Below the pieces are notes generated by a model. The model did no database searches, had not been told where the DNA came from, and saw only the letters and a program-made list of their open reading frames with translations. The position numbers were made by a program, and so were the translations under genes. Of a DNA stretch of 64,000 nucleotides, positions 36,970-45,722 are shown piece after piece. The first letter of the stretch is position 1. Every line of letters begins with the position of its first letter. Source of the DNA: QQVM01 sp035341855 (lineage in GTDB: Bacteria; Bacteroidota; Bacteroidia; AKYH767-A; 2013-40CM-41-45); NCBI GenBank assembly GCA_035341855.1, contig DAOQWA010000007.1:39699-103698 (forward strand), in the 5' to 3' direction.

Positions 36970-37223
36970 AGAAGTTAATTCTGGTGCGAAAATAAGCATC
37001 CTATTGCTACCAGTCCGATGAAAGAGAAAAAAATCTATTCATTCGTTTAAACTCTGTAGATTTTTCAGATGCATATCATTGAAAACATACATTACAAACC
37101 TTCTTGTTTTGGTAGGTTCAATGGGGAGGATGCTAACTTGTTGACTCATTTTTGTTGATAAATGAAGCGAGATTGACACCTTAAAGTGTACGACAGGCAT
37201 CAAAAACAGTATTTTTGTGAAGG

Positions 37224-38159
37224 ATGAAATTTGATAAATCGACATCCCTCAGTGAGCTTGCCGAATTGACAGGGACGAGGGTAATTGGTGACGGTACGTC
37301 AATGGTGACCGGAATCAACGAAATACATAAGGTAGAAAAAGGAGATATCACGTTTGTTGATCATCCTAAATATTATGCTAAAGCATTAGGATCTGCCGCC
37401 ACCTTTGTGATTATAAATAAGGATATGGAGGCTCCCGAGGGTAAAGCGCTATTGTTTTCAGAAGATCCTTTCTTAAGTTATAATACCATCGTAAGTAAAT
37501 TCAGGACCTTTGAATCGAGTAATCAATCAGTCAGTCAGAAAGCTAAAATTGCTGCCGGGACGGTTATTCAACCGGGAGTTTTCATTGGACATCATGTTGT
37601 TATCGGGAAAAATTGCATCATACATTCCAATGTCAGTATTTATGATCACAGTGTGATAGGGGATAATGTAATTATTCACGCAAATACAGTGATTGGAGCT
37701 GATGCATTTTATTTTAAGAGAAGGCCGGAGGCATATGATAAAATGCTCACATGTGGTAGGGTAGTCATTCATGATAATGTTGAGATTGGTGCTTCTTGTA
37801 CCATTGATAAAGGGGTATCAGGAGATACTATAATCGGCAAAGGAACTAAGCTTGATAATATGGTTCACATAGGGCATGATACAGTTATTGGTCAGAATTG
37901 CTTATTTGCTGCACAAGTTGGTATTGCGGGAGTCGTCACGATCGAAGATGACGTTATTTTGTGGGGACAGGTTGGAGTGCAAAAAGATCTGACTATAGGT
38001 AAAGGAGCCGTAGTGTTGGGGAAGTCAGGTGTTCCAAAATCTCTTGAAGGCGGTAAGACTTATTTTGGTGCACCTACCCAGGATGCGAGAGATAAAATGA
38101 AAGAGCTTGCGTTCATCAAGCAACTTCCCGGAATAATTGAAAAGTTAAAAGAAAGATAA
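37224..38159 (+). CDS. LpxD-like UDP-3-O-acylglucosamine N-acyltransferase
   Basis: A 311-residue protein with the LpxD N-terminal uridine-binding domain (residues 1-100; ITFVDHPKYYAKALGSAAT) and a left-handed beta-helix of hexapeptide repeats (about 105-275; VFIGHHVVIGKNCIIHSNVSIY). The LpxD-type catalytic region is present in MVHIGHDTVIGQNCLFAAQVGIAG. It is ~30 residues shorter than typical LpxD and has the C-terminal helix FIKQLPGIIEKLKE. LpxD adds the N-linked acyl chain of lipid A. Bacteroidota often carry more than one LpxD-like protein, so I leave the symbol blank. A phosphatase gene follows 3 bases later. Confidence 0.85.
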   Translation: MKFDKSTSLSELAELTGTRVIGDGTSMVTGINEIHKVEKGDITFVDHPKYYAKALGSAATFVIINKDMEAPEGKALLFSEDPFLSYNTIVSKFRTFESSNQSVSQKAKIAAGTVIQPGVFIGHHVVIGKNCIIHSNVSIYDHSVIGDNVIIHANTVIGADAFYFKRRPEAYDKMLTCGRVVIHDNVEIGASCTIDKGVSGDTIIGKGTKLDNMVHIGHDTVIGQNCLFAAQVGIAGVVTIEDDVILWGQVGVQKDLTIGKGAVVLGKSGVPKSLEGGKTYFGAPTQDARDKMKELAFIKQLPGIIEKLKER

Positions 38160-38162
38160 ATT

Positions 38163-39416
38163 TTGGCATCAACACCCAAACAGATCACAGGAGCACCTGA
38201 AACAATTTCAGCAGAGCTGCACGTCAAGAAATTGCAATTACATTGGCTGTTGCAAATTACCAAAGCAATCAACTATAGTTTTTCTACCAAGCAAATGCTT
38301 GATGTATATGAGCATGTGCTCATCAGCCAGCTGAAGGTGGAGAAACTGGCGCTCCTGATTAATGTGAATGGATGGAGTTGTGCTTTAAGTTATGGGACAG
38401 ATAAAGGAATGAAAGAGTTTGACATTGATAAAACTCTCAATGAGCTCAATCATTTGCATAATCTTGAAACGGAAAGGGAGTTGTGGATCAAAACTTTTGA
38501 TTCAATGCTTCCTGTACATCACAAGGATCACATACTTGCATATGCACTTATAGGTGGTTTTGAGAATAGTGTGATCCCTAAGAAAAATGAGCTGGTATCT
38601 TTTATTCAAACGATCACCAATTTAATCGTAGTTGCGATAGAGAATAATAATATTGCTCAGGAAAAGATCAGACAGGCGGGGATCAGAAAGGAATTGGAGT
38701 TGGCTGCACAAATGCAGGCCCTGCTTTTTCCGGTAGATCTCACTGCAACACCTGAATTTGATGTGCATGCTACTTATCTTCCTCATCAGGAAGTCGGAGG
38801 TGATTACTATGATTATATCCCTTTGAATGATGATGAGTTTGTATTTTGTATGGCAGATGTGAGCGGTAAAGGGATACCTGCAGCACTTCTTATGTCAAAT
38901 TTCCAGGCGAATCTTCATGCTCATGTGCATCATATCACTTCATTGAGTAGTCTGGTAAGGTTGCTGAATACAAAAGTTTACACCAGTGCCAAGGGTGAAA
39001 AATTCATTACTTTCTTTATCGGAAGGTTTAATATCCGTACCAAAGAATTGCATTATGTGAATGCAGGCCACAATCCTCCATTCCTGATTCATGAAAAGGT
39101 AGTCTACATGCTGAATGAAGGAAGCACAGGGTTAGGAATGTTTGAGGAGCTGCCCTTCGTAAATCCGGGGAAGGTTTTTATTCCTGAGAATGCACAATTA
39201 CATTGCTATACGGATGGAGTTACAGACGTTGAGAATTCTGAAGAAAGAGAGTTTGGCATGGAGAGGCTGCGAGAATTTTTAACGTCAAAGGCTCATCTCA
39301 AGGATCTGGCAATGCTCCAGCAAGATCTGGTAGCCACATTGAAAGCTTTTAAAGAGAACAGGGATTTTACAGATGATATTACTCTGCTGAGTTTTTTATT
39401 TAAAGGCTCCGGCTGA
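38163..39416 (+). CDS. SpoIIE/RsbU-type PP2C phosphatase
   Basis: A 417-residue protein that starts with TTG at 38163; the preceding in-frame stop is 3 codon positions upstream, and no ATG is found for 42 codons, so the TTG start is needed for the full N-terminal domain. Residues ~15-165 look like a GAF-type sensor region. A coiled link leads to the PP2C domain with QEVGGDYYDYIPL, MADVSGKGIPAALLMS, NAGHNPPFL, CYTDGVTDVEN and TDDITLLSF, covering the metal-binding Asp residues. Such phosphatases act on Ser-phosphorylated anti-anti-sigma-like proteins. It is tightly linked to the LpxD-like gene. The convergent methyltransferase gene ends 6 bases downstream. Confidence 0.88.
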   Translation: MASTPKQITGAPETISAELHVKKLQLHWLLQITKAINYSFSTKQMLDVYEHVLISQLKVEKLALLINVNGWSCALSYGTDKGMKEFDIDKTLNELNHLHNLETERELWIKTFDSMLPVHHKDHILAYALIGGFENSVIPKKNELVSFIQTITNLIVVAIENNNIAQEKIRQAGIRKELELAAQMQALLFPVDLTATPEFDVHATYLPHQEVGGDYYDYIPLNDDEFVFCMADVSGKGIPAALLMSNFQANLHAHVHHITSLSSLVRLLNTKVYTSAKGEKFITFFIGRFNIRTKELHYVNAGHNPPFLIHEKVVYMLNEGSTGLGMFEELPFVNPGKVFIPENAQLHCYTDGVTDVENSEEREFGMERLREFLTSKAHLKDLAMLQQDLVATLKAFKENRDFTDDITLLSFLFKGSG

Positions 39417-39421
39417 TCTGT

Positions 39422-40363
39422 TCATCTGTTGAACAAAGAATAAATGTATGAGTGGCTCACTGCAATCTCCTCCGGTGTATATTTTGAGAACTTTTTGTCG
39501 ATTTTTAAACGAGCCAGTTCAGCTAAATTTCCAGGGCGATTTTCTACCAGAGAAACCGGAATACTGAGGTCTTCATACATTTTTAGATAATCAGGAAGCC
39601 GTAGCCTGTTCATGGGTTGCACGCTATTGTCAATCCATTTCCATTGACTATCTGAGAAGCGAAGAAAATTGTAGATGCTAATACTTTTATCGAAATGAGC
39701 AAAGTGATCAGACATGTCAACAAAGTGCGACATAACTCCGCCATCCTTTTTTGTTAGCCTTGAAAATTCTTTTAGAATGTTTTTAAGAATTGCCGGATAA
39801 ACGTGTTCGAATGTGTTATTCGAATGTACAAGATCGAATGATGAAGTATCAAATTGTGTTTGACTTGCATCTGTAATGCTCAAATGCAGATTGAGGCCCT
39901 TGCAAATTTCGTCCTCGGAATATTGCGAAGCATTTTTTGACAGTTCATTTAATGCTTCAATCCTTTGCGGAATTAAATTAAACTGAGAAAATAAATGTTT
40001 TTTGTCCGGCGATGAGAGGCTGAAGGCTAGCTTTTTTAGTGTGGTTGTTAACCGCTCCTTATTAGTCAGCTTTGCTATATCTATAGAATGAATTTCACTT
40101 GACCCGCTTAAATAAAGCATGAATGGTACCACAGGATACCAGCCGGTACCAAGTTCAAGGGTTTTATGCGGAATGGGATTTTTAGAAAGGGTGGAATAGC
40201 CCCTTAGATGATTTGATGCATGTATAAGCCGGTCCTCGAAATATTCATCTGAAAGGAAAACGCCCTTCGTAATGTGTTTTTGAAAGAAAAAATTTAGCTT
40301 ATGCTTAAATGGTAAAAATGAAATAGTCTTTTGAAAACACGCTTTTAAAACCCACTTTTTCAT
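39422..40363 (-). CDS. Class I SAM-dependent methyltransferase
   Basis: A 313-residue protein with a Rossmann-type methyltransferase core. Motif I is KTLELGTGWYPVVP and the post-I/motif IV region is FDLVHSNNTFEHV. The substrate is unknown. It is the last gene of the minus-strand polysaccharide block, 60 bases after the O-antigen ligase-like gene, so it may modify a sugar or lipid carrier. It may instead be a free-standing enzyme. Confidence 0.8.
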   Translation of the reverse strand: MKKWVLKACFQKTISFLPFKHKLNFFFQKHITKGVFLSDEYFEDRLIHASNHLRGYSTLSKNPIPHKTLELGTGWYPVVPFMLYLSGSSEIHSIDIAKLTNKERLTTTLKKLAFSLSSPDKKHLFSQFNLIPQRIEALNELSKNASQYSEDEICKGLNLHLSITDASQTQFDTSSFDLVHSNNTFEHVYPAILKNILKEFSRLTKKDGGVMSHFVDMSDHFAHFDKSISIYNFLRFSDSQWKWIDNSVQPMNRLRLPDYLKMYEDLSIPVSLVENRPGNLAELARLKIDKKFSKYTPEEIAVSHSYIYSLFNR

Positions 40364-40423
40364 TTTGTCTTTTTGTAATGCTATACTTTTTGTCCTTAAA
40401 AGAAGGGTCCGATATAAATCGTT

Positions 40424-41869
40424 TTATCGGCGATGAAAATCTTCTTCTTCGCTGTTTTTATCCTGATGATAGATATCCAAAGCTACAAGAATAGATATGA
40501 ACGCCCACACCGGTACTGATAATTTGTCGGTATCCAGAAAGTTGTTCAGGAAACCATGGGTAAAGTAGGATACTAGTCCTAAAAGTATGCTCAGACTGAG
40601 CAGTCTCAGCCATGGATCTTTTGACCTGGAATACATCATTGTGCCTGTATACACCACTGTAGCAACAATTAGAAGTATGGCCAGCATTCCCGGAAAACCT
40701 TGTTCAGCAAGAGGTCCGAGGTATTCGCTATGTGCATTGCCGGCATCACCGGCATTTGTGGAGATGATTGTCATTTCACTGGATTTCTGAAATGGCGCAT
40801 AGTTAAATTGATATGTACCCGGTCCCCATCCGAGGAAGGGTCTTTCTTCAAACATTCTGAGTGAGGAATTCCACCGATTAATACGTTCCAGATTTGAAGC
40901 GTCAGTAGATATATTTGAAATTGATTTCAGGTGCTTGTTAATATCTGTTGCAGAGTCCTGGTCGTTCTTTTCCAACTTCAGCATGATGTCTGTCTGAAAA
41001 ACCAGGAAGACACTAAGTATGCTGATTCCGACAATAGCTACCGTATAAAATCGAATTCTGAATTTGAAGATCAGGTAAACGATGAAGGCTACTAGCAGGC
41101 TCAACCATGCAGCACGGGTATAAGATAATATTATTGCCAAAAGTAAAATCGAAAAAACGATCATTGATATGCTGCGGTTTCTATTGCTATTATTCCATCC
41201 GGTAGAAAATAAGAGAAACACGGGTAAGAAAAGTGCTATGACAGCAGCATAAGCAGTATGATCATTATAAAAAGGACTCATCACCCAATGAGCAGATTTT
41301 TGTGTCCAGTCGTGTTGCGCATGTCTGACAATGGTGTATCCTATCACTATAAGCAGACTCAACACGTAAAGCCACATGAAGGTTGATATGTTCTTCTTGT
41401 TCCTGAATAACTGTGTTCCCAGAAAGTACATTGGAAGAATGAACCAAAGCTGCGAAATAAAGAATTTCAAAGAAACGATCGGGTAGGAGCTGGTTATTGA
41501 GGTTATCAGCATCCAGACTAAGTGAATAAGTATAGCAATGCTGACTGGATGCCATAATACTCTTTTATCGAACTTTCCTTCAAATAGTAATTTGAAAATG
41601 AAGAGAAGCATCACACCAAACAATAGTGGTTCTGAAGGGATGCTTAATGCCGGGCCTCCTGTTTTTTCATTGAGAATAATTCCAAGAGGAGTACTGAATG
41701 CGATGATCAATAATATGATGTCGAGACGGTAAATGGAAAGGTATAGAACACCCAATACTAATGGTGTTGCCGCAACCCAATACATTTCCCGGGAAAGAAA
41801 GAAAATACTCAGCCCTAAAAATGAAAGAGTAATAAGGTAAAACCAGCGAAGTTCTATTTTATCCAGCAC
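40424..41869 (-). CDS. O-antigen ligase-like polysaccharide membrane protein
   Basis: A 481-residue protein with 11-12 membrane spans and the Wzy/WaaL family core: the periplasmic loop holds RPFLGWGPGTYQFNYAPF and GNAHSEYLGPLAEQGFPGM (about residues 345-395), where the conserved Arg and His lie. The protein either polymerises repeat units or ligates glycan to an acceptor; sequence alone does not separate these. It follows two Wzz-like genes, as expected of a polymerisation-export unit. Confidence 0.85.
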   Translation of the reverse strand: MLDKIELRWFYLITLSFLGLSIFFLSREMYWVAATPLVLGVLYLSIYRLDIILLIIAFSTPLGIILNEKTGGPALSIPSEPLLFGVMLLFIFKLLFEGKFDKRVLWHPVSIAILIHLVWMLITSITSSYPIVSLKFFISQLWFILPMYFLGTQLFRNKKNISTFMWLYVLSLLIVIGYTIVRHAQHDWTQKSAHWVMSPFYNDHTAYAAVIALFLPVFLLFSTGWNNSNRNRSISMIVFSILLLAIILSYTRAAWLSLLVAFIVYLIFKFRIRFYTVAIVGISILSVFLVFQTDIMLKLEKNDQDSATDINKHLKSISNISTDASNLERINRWNSSLRMFEERPFLGWGPGTYQFNYAPFQKSSEMTIISTNAGDAGNAHSEYLGPLAEQGFPGMLAILLIVATVVYTGTMMYSRSKDPWLRLLSLSILLGLVSYFTHGFLNNFLDTDKLSVPVWAFISILVALDIYHQDKNSEEEDFHRR

Positions 41870-41884
41870 GAGAGCCTCCCGGAA

Positions 41885-42838
41885 TTAATTTATCTTGTTA
41901 CGGTGGTGAAATATTAATAGTGTTAATGCGGCAACAAGCAAGGATGCCCCTACAGAAATCACAACAATTAACCAACGCACCGGAAACGATTTTTTATCGG
42001 ATGGTTGTGGTTTAGTCACGACATTCGCATAGGTCAATTTTTTGTATACGTCACGTTCGGCATTTTCATAAATCAACATGAGATCATTGTAGTCTCCTCT
42101 TACCCGCCATAGATGTTCATTGAGTGAATTTAGGTCACCACCTTTTTCCTTCAAAGAATTAAGCAAATTCTGTGCTTCAGAAACCGCTTTGCCACTACCT
42201 GATCGCAATGCCCTTAAGTATCCTCTCGTAGCTTCTCTGGTCTGTTCTTTATAGTCCAGTAATCCGTATTCTGTTCTGAACTGTTTCAGTTTTGCTTCCA
42301 TTGAATCCATTTGCAACTTTTTTTGATCCAATTGATTTTTTGAGATAATCAATACTTCTTTCGATTTCTCTGCCTGGAGTTGCCTTGCTTTAACATCAAA
42401 GTAATGAATAATCGAGTCGACCATTTGTGCTGCAATTACAGGATCGGTGTCGTAAACCGTGATCTCCATTGTTTCATATTCGGTCTTCTTGATACTTACA
42501 TTTTCTTCGTATGTTTTTATAACCTCAGATTTATAAAATTTATTTTTCGTCGTATCAATTTCGTAATGCTCGTACAGATTGAATGAATTGATGACCCAGT
42601 TACGAATATCCGAGGATTGCGCTAATTGAAGCATTTGTTCGGTTGCGCTCTCATTACTATATGCAATCAGGTTGGATGGATATATTAATGCGAAAGCCTT
42701 GAACTTTGGTTTGATGAACCATGGCGATGAAAAAAGAACTGAAGCGCCAAGGCTTACGAGCCCAACGATTATCAGGTGTTTTTTCCATTTGCCAAAAGCA
42801 GAGATAATTTCTGTTGAGTCAAAAAACGATTTATTCAT
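41885..42838 (-). CDS. Wzz-like chain-length determinant protein (copy 2)
   Basis: A 317-residue inner-membrane protein with a first span near residues 24-42 (HLIIVGLVSLGASVLF), a periplasmic coiled-coil region, and a last span near 290-312 (VRWLIVVISVGASLLVAAL). The ATG at 42838 was chosen; the frame extends 22 codons into the preceding gene. It is homologous to the upstream copy: both have a FSSPWFI/FSGPYFI-type segment after span 1, a YEHYEID/INHYRID-type block, and a PxRWLIV-type entry to the last span. Wzz proteins set the length of polysaccharide chains. Confidence 0.85.
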   Translation of the reverse strand: MNKSFFDSTEIISAFGKWKKHLIIVGLVSLGASVLFSSPWFIKPKFKAFALIYPSNLIAYSNESATEQMLQLAQSSDIRNWVINSFNLYEHYEIDTTKNKFYKSEVIKTYEENVSIKKTEYETMEITVYDTDPVIAAQMVDSIIHYFDVKARQLQAEKSKEVLIISKNQLDQKKLQMDSMEAKLKQFRTEYGLLDYKEQTREATRGYLRALRSGSGKAVSEAQNLLNSLKEKGGDLNSLNEHLWRVRGDYNDLMLIYENAERDVYKKLTYANVVTKPQPSDKKSFPVRWLIVVISVGASLLVAALTLLIFHHRNKIN

Positions 42839-42860
42839 TGTTATTGATATTGTTTTAGTA

Positions 42861-43970
42861 TTAGTATTGAAGTTCTTTAATGCGTTCTTTGATGAGTATG
42901 ACACTCAGCCCCATCAGGAAAGCAGCCAGTGTCGTAACCAGTACAATTAACCATCGGTTAGGATAGGCTTTTTTCTCTGACTGCTCAGCCTTGTTCACTA
43001 CGAATGTATGTGCCACATTTTGTGATGCGTCAATTTTTAATTTGTTGAGTTGTTCTTTTAGCAGAGAAAGCTCTTTGCGTTCAAGACTTAATTCTTCATT
43101 GAGTGAAACACTGGCTCCGCCAAATGAGGCAAGACGATTCAATTCTACCTGCAAATGTTTCATTCTTGAGCCTGCACCTTCAATTCTTGCCTTAGTGTTA
43201 ACAATGGCACTGTCTTTATCGTCATGATAATCCTTTAGTATCGATAGTGAAGCTTTTTCATTATTGTAGGTAGAGTAAGCCTTTGCATATTCTTCACTCC
43301 AGATCATGCTTTGATTTTTATAGTCCATCACACCATTTCTCCGAAGTTGAGTGAGTGAGTCTTCCTTGAGTTTGATCGCAGCCTGTTTTTCCGAATATGC
43401 ATTTTCAACAACTTGTAAAGCAGAGGTGATTCTTGTACGTTGAATTTTTGTTTTCATCGTATCCAATAATGACAATATATCATTAGCAATAGATGCGGCT
43501 ACTATTGGGTCTTGATCAAGGACATCGATCCTCACTGATAAAAATTCTGTTCTTGAAAAGGTAATATTGTCAGAATATTCTTCATGAAGTCTGGTCTGAG
43601 GAAATTCTTTGGTCAGATCAATCCGGTAATGATTTATTAAATCATATTTCCTGATGATTATTTCTCTGATCTCGTCAGAATTAAGAATCTGAAGTAATTG
43701 TTCGGCCTGCTCTTCGGCACCAAAAGCCAGGATGTCCTGATTAGCTGAATTACCCTGCTCAAGTACAGCCCTGCTGATTGAATTGGTAGCAGCAGGAAAG
43801 AAAACAACGGATGACCGGTATTTAGGTGTGATAAAATACGGCCCCGAAAATATGAGAGCTGATAAAGCTGCTACAAGCGTAAGCACAAGCAATGGTTTCC
43901 ACCACCTAAGCAGCAGTACAAAAACACTTGTTGACTCCAGATAGGCGGTTTCCCTGGCTTTCTGAAACAT
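42861..43970 (-). CDS. Wzz-like chain-length determinant protein (copy 1)
   Basis: A 369-residue protein from the ATG at 43970 (MFQKARETAYLES); the frame also opens with a TTG at 44003. It has an N-terminal span (about 28-47, KPLLVLTLVAALSALIF), a long periplasmic coiled coil (residues ~190-320), and a C-terminal span (WLIVLVTTLAAFLMGLSVIL). It is a paralogue of the 317-residue protein 22 bases downstream. No kinase domain is attached, so it is a simple Wzz and not a tyrosine autokinase. Confidence 0.85.
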   Translation of the reverse strand: MFQKARETAYLESTSVFVLLLRWWKPLLVLTLVAALSALIFSGPYFITPKYRSSVVFFPAATNSISRAVLEQGNSANQDILAFGAEEQAEQLLQILNSDEIREIIIRKYDLINHYRIDLTKEFPQTRLHEEYSDNITFSRTEFLSVRIDVLDQDPIVAASIANDILSLLDTMKTKIQRTRITSALQVVENAYSEKQAAIKLKEDSLTQLRRNGVMDYKNQSMIWSEEYAKAYSTYNNEKASLSILKDYHDDKDSAIVNTKARIEGAGSRMKHLQVELNRLASFGGASVSLNEELSLERKELSLLKEQLNKLKIDASQNVAHTFVVNKAEQSEKKAYPNRWLIVLVTTLAAFLMGLSVILIKERIKELQY

Positions 43971-44185
43971 GAGCAGGTTCGAAATTTGGTTAAAGGGGCT
44001 CAAAGGTAGGAAACGAATCCGAATCTGAAAATTTATTCACTCCAAAACCTAAGTCTTATAGATTGAAAATAAGGGTCTTACGTCATCTCAACACACAACC
44101 TGGATTGTCATAATCTTCAGGTCTAATGAGTCCTAAGCTTCTGAATGACCGGCTTGTTAATGTTTTTATGAGCGTCAGCAGTATA

Positions 44186-45640
44186 TCAGACTTCATCGAA
44201 CCTGACAATCCTGTACAGGTTTTTGATATGGATCAGCCTTAAACTGAAAGCAAGAATAAAACAAACCGATGCAGAAATGATAAATTGATACATCCAATAA
44301 ATATTTATTTGAACAATATAAAAGTTTAAAATGATGCAGGAGAAAATGAAAACAATGGTTCTTAAAATAAACGGGCCGTTTACCTTGAATTGAAATGCTC
44401 TTTGAACCATGTAAATTTGTGCAGCAGCAGTAAAGATCTGAGTTATTATACTTGAAAATGCAGCACCAACAGACGAAAATTTTGGAATCAGAATTAGATT
44501 TAGAACAATGTTAATTAACATTCCAATACTTGCCATTATATTCAGCTGACGTAAATTTCCATTGGCAGTGAGAAGAGTTCCAAAGATATAGGTTGCTGAG
44601 ATTGGTATAAAGCAAGCCATCAGGACCCGAAATACGGCTGATGATTCTTCAATGTGATCTCCACTGTAGAGAAGGTCCATCAATTCGAAGCTATAGAAAT
44701 AACAACAGATTGATACAATCAGTGCAGGAATTACAAGCAGTGAAATTGAAAGTCGCACGATCTCTTCTACATTTTCCCTCAACTTTATCATCCTTGAAAA
44801 AATTGGCAGAAGCAAACCCGCAAAAAGGAATGCGATCATGTTCGATGCATCCAATAACCGATATGCAGAAGCATAGATCCCCGCTTCATGTGCACCGACA
44901 CGGAATGGTAACATCCTTTCCAGCATTACACTGTCAATTCGATTGTAAAATGTCATCAGAAGAACAAGCACTGCATAGGGATAACTCTTCTTTAATATCA
45001 TAAGAAAAAATGGCCAGCGCCAGTTGAAACGGCGAACCTTCGCTTTGTCGATTACAAGTGCTAATGTAATAGCTGCGGTTAGCACATACGCTGCAGTTTG
45101 TGCATAAACGAACCACTGAATTTGAAAATTACCGCTCTCTGCATAGGTTACAAGCAGGAATCCGCAAATCACGATCATAATAACGCGATCGAGTACAGAT
45201 ATCAAGCTGTCAGTTTTGAATAGATGGAGTCCCGCTAGATTTGAACGCAAGTACATAATGAAACTTAGCAGAATCTGATTGAAGATGACTGCAAAGAGCA
45301 TCTTCATCATATCGGGCGTATAACCGATAATCATTCCGCCAATCAGTGTCACAACCGTGAAAATAAATGCCAGTAGAAGACGGAGCATTACGATACTCGC
45401 AAAGTGTTTACTCAGGAGGTGATTGTTCTGAGCAATATTTTTATTGTTGAAATTGGTGATCCCAAGATCAAGCAAGATGTTTAGGAGAAAAGAGAAGTTG
45501 AAAATGGCATAGTAAAAACCATACTGTTCCGTACCAACAGCATTTTGTACTGCCCGATCGATACCAAGTATCCAAAATGGTTTGATGAGCAGATTTAATA
45601 AAAGTACTAAAGCGAGATTGGTTACAAATTTCCGCTGCAT
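44186..45640 (-). CDS. Wzx/MATE-type polysaccharide flippase
   Basis: A 484-residue protein with 14 predicted membrane spans of the polysaccharide transporter family. It shows the usual NIAQNNHLLSKHF and MTFYNRIDSVMLERMLP segments and YASAYRLLDASNMIAFLF. It probably moves lipid-linked repeat units across the inner membrane. It starts the minus-strand polysaccharide block, with ~215 bases before the first Wzz gene, so a second promoter may lie there. Confidence 0.88.
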   Translation of the reverse strand: MQRKFVTNLALVLLLNLLIKPFWILGIDRAVQNAVGTEQYGFYYAIFNFSFLLNILLDLGITNFNNKNIAQNNHLLSKHFASIVMLRLLLAFIFTVVTLIGGMIIGYTPDMMKMLFAVIFNQILLSFIMYLRSNLAGLHLFKTDSLISVLDRVIMIVICGFLLVTYAESGNFQIQWFVYAQTAAYVLTAAITLALVIDKAKVRRFNWRWPFFLMILKKSYPYAVLVLLMTFYNRIDSVMLERMLPFRVGAHEAGIYASAYRLLDASNMIAFLFAGLLLPIFSRMIKLRENVEEIVRLSISLLVIPALIVSICCYFYSFELMDLLYSGDHIEESSAVFRVLMACFIPISATYIFGTLLTANGNLRQLNIMASIGMLINIVLNLILIPKFSSVGAAFSSIITQIFTAAAQIYMVQRAFQFKVNGPFILRTIVFIFSCIILNFYIVQINIYWMYQFIISASVCFILAFSLRLIHIKNLYRIVRFDEV

Positions 45641-45684
45641 AAATATATATGAAGGTCAAATGTAAGGATTTCAAAAGCGCTATG

Positions 45685-45718
45685 AGAAAAAAAATGACTG
45701 AGTTTGAACTCAGTCATT
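45685..45718 (-). terminator. Terminator of dsbD
   Basis: A perfect inverted repeat (arms 45693-45704 and 45707-45718, AATGACTGAGTT) is followed on the minus strand by eight T residues. It begins 5 bases after the dsbD stop and is a textbook intrinsic terminator. Confidence 0.9.
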
Positions 45719-45722
45719 GCAT

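Noticed and set aside
37210..37217. TATTTTTG matching the -7 promoter consensus before the LpxD-like gene
   Set aside because: It lies 6 bases before the ATG and has no -33 partner at suitable spacing; it would give an almost leaderless transcript.
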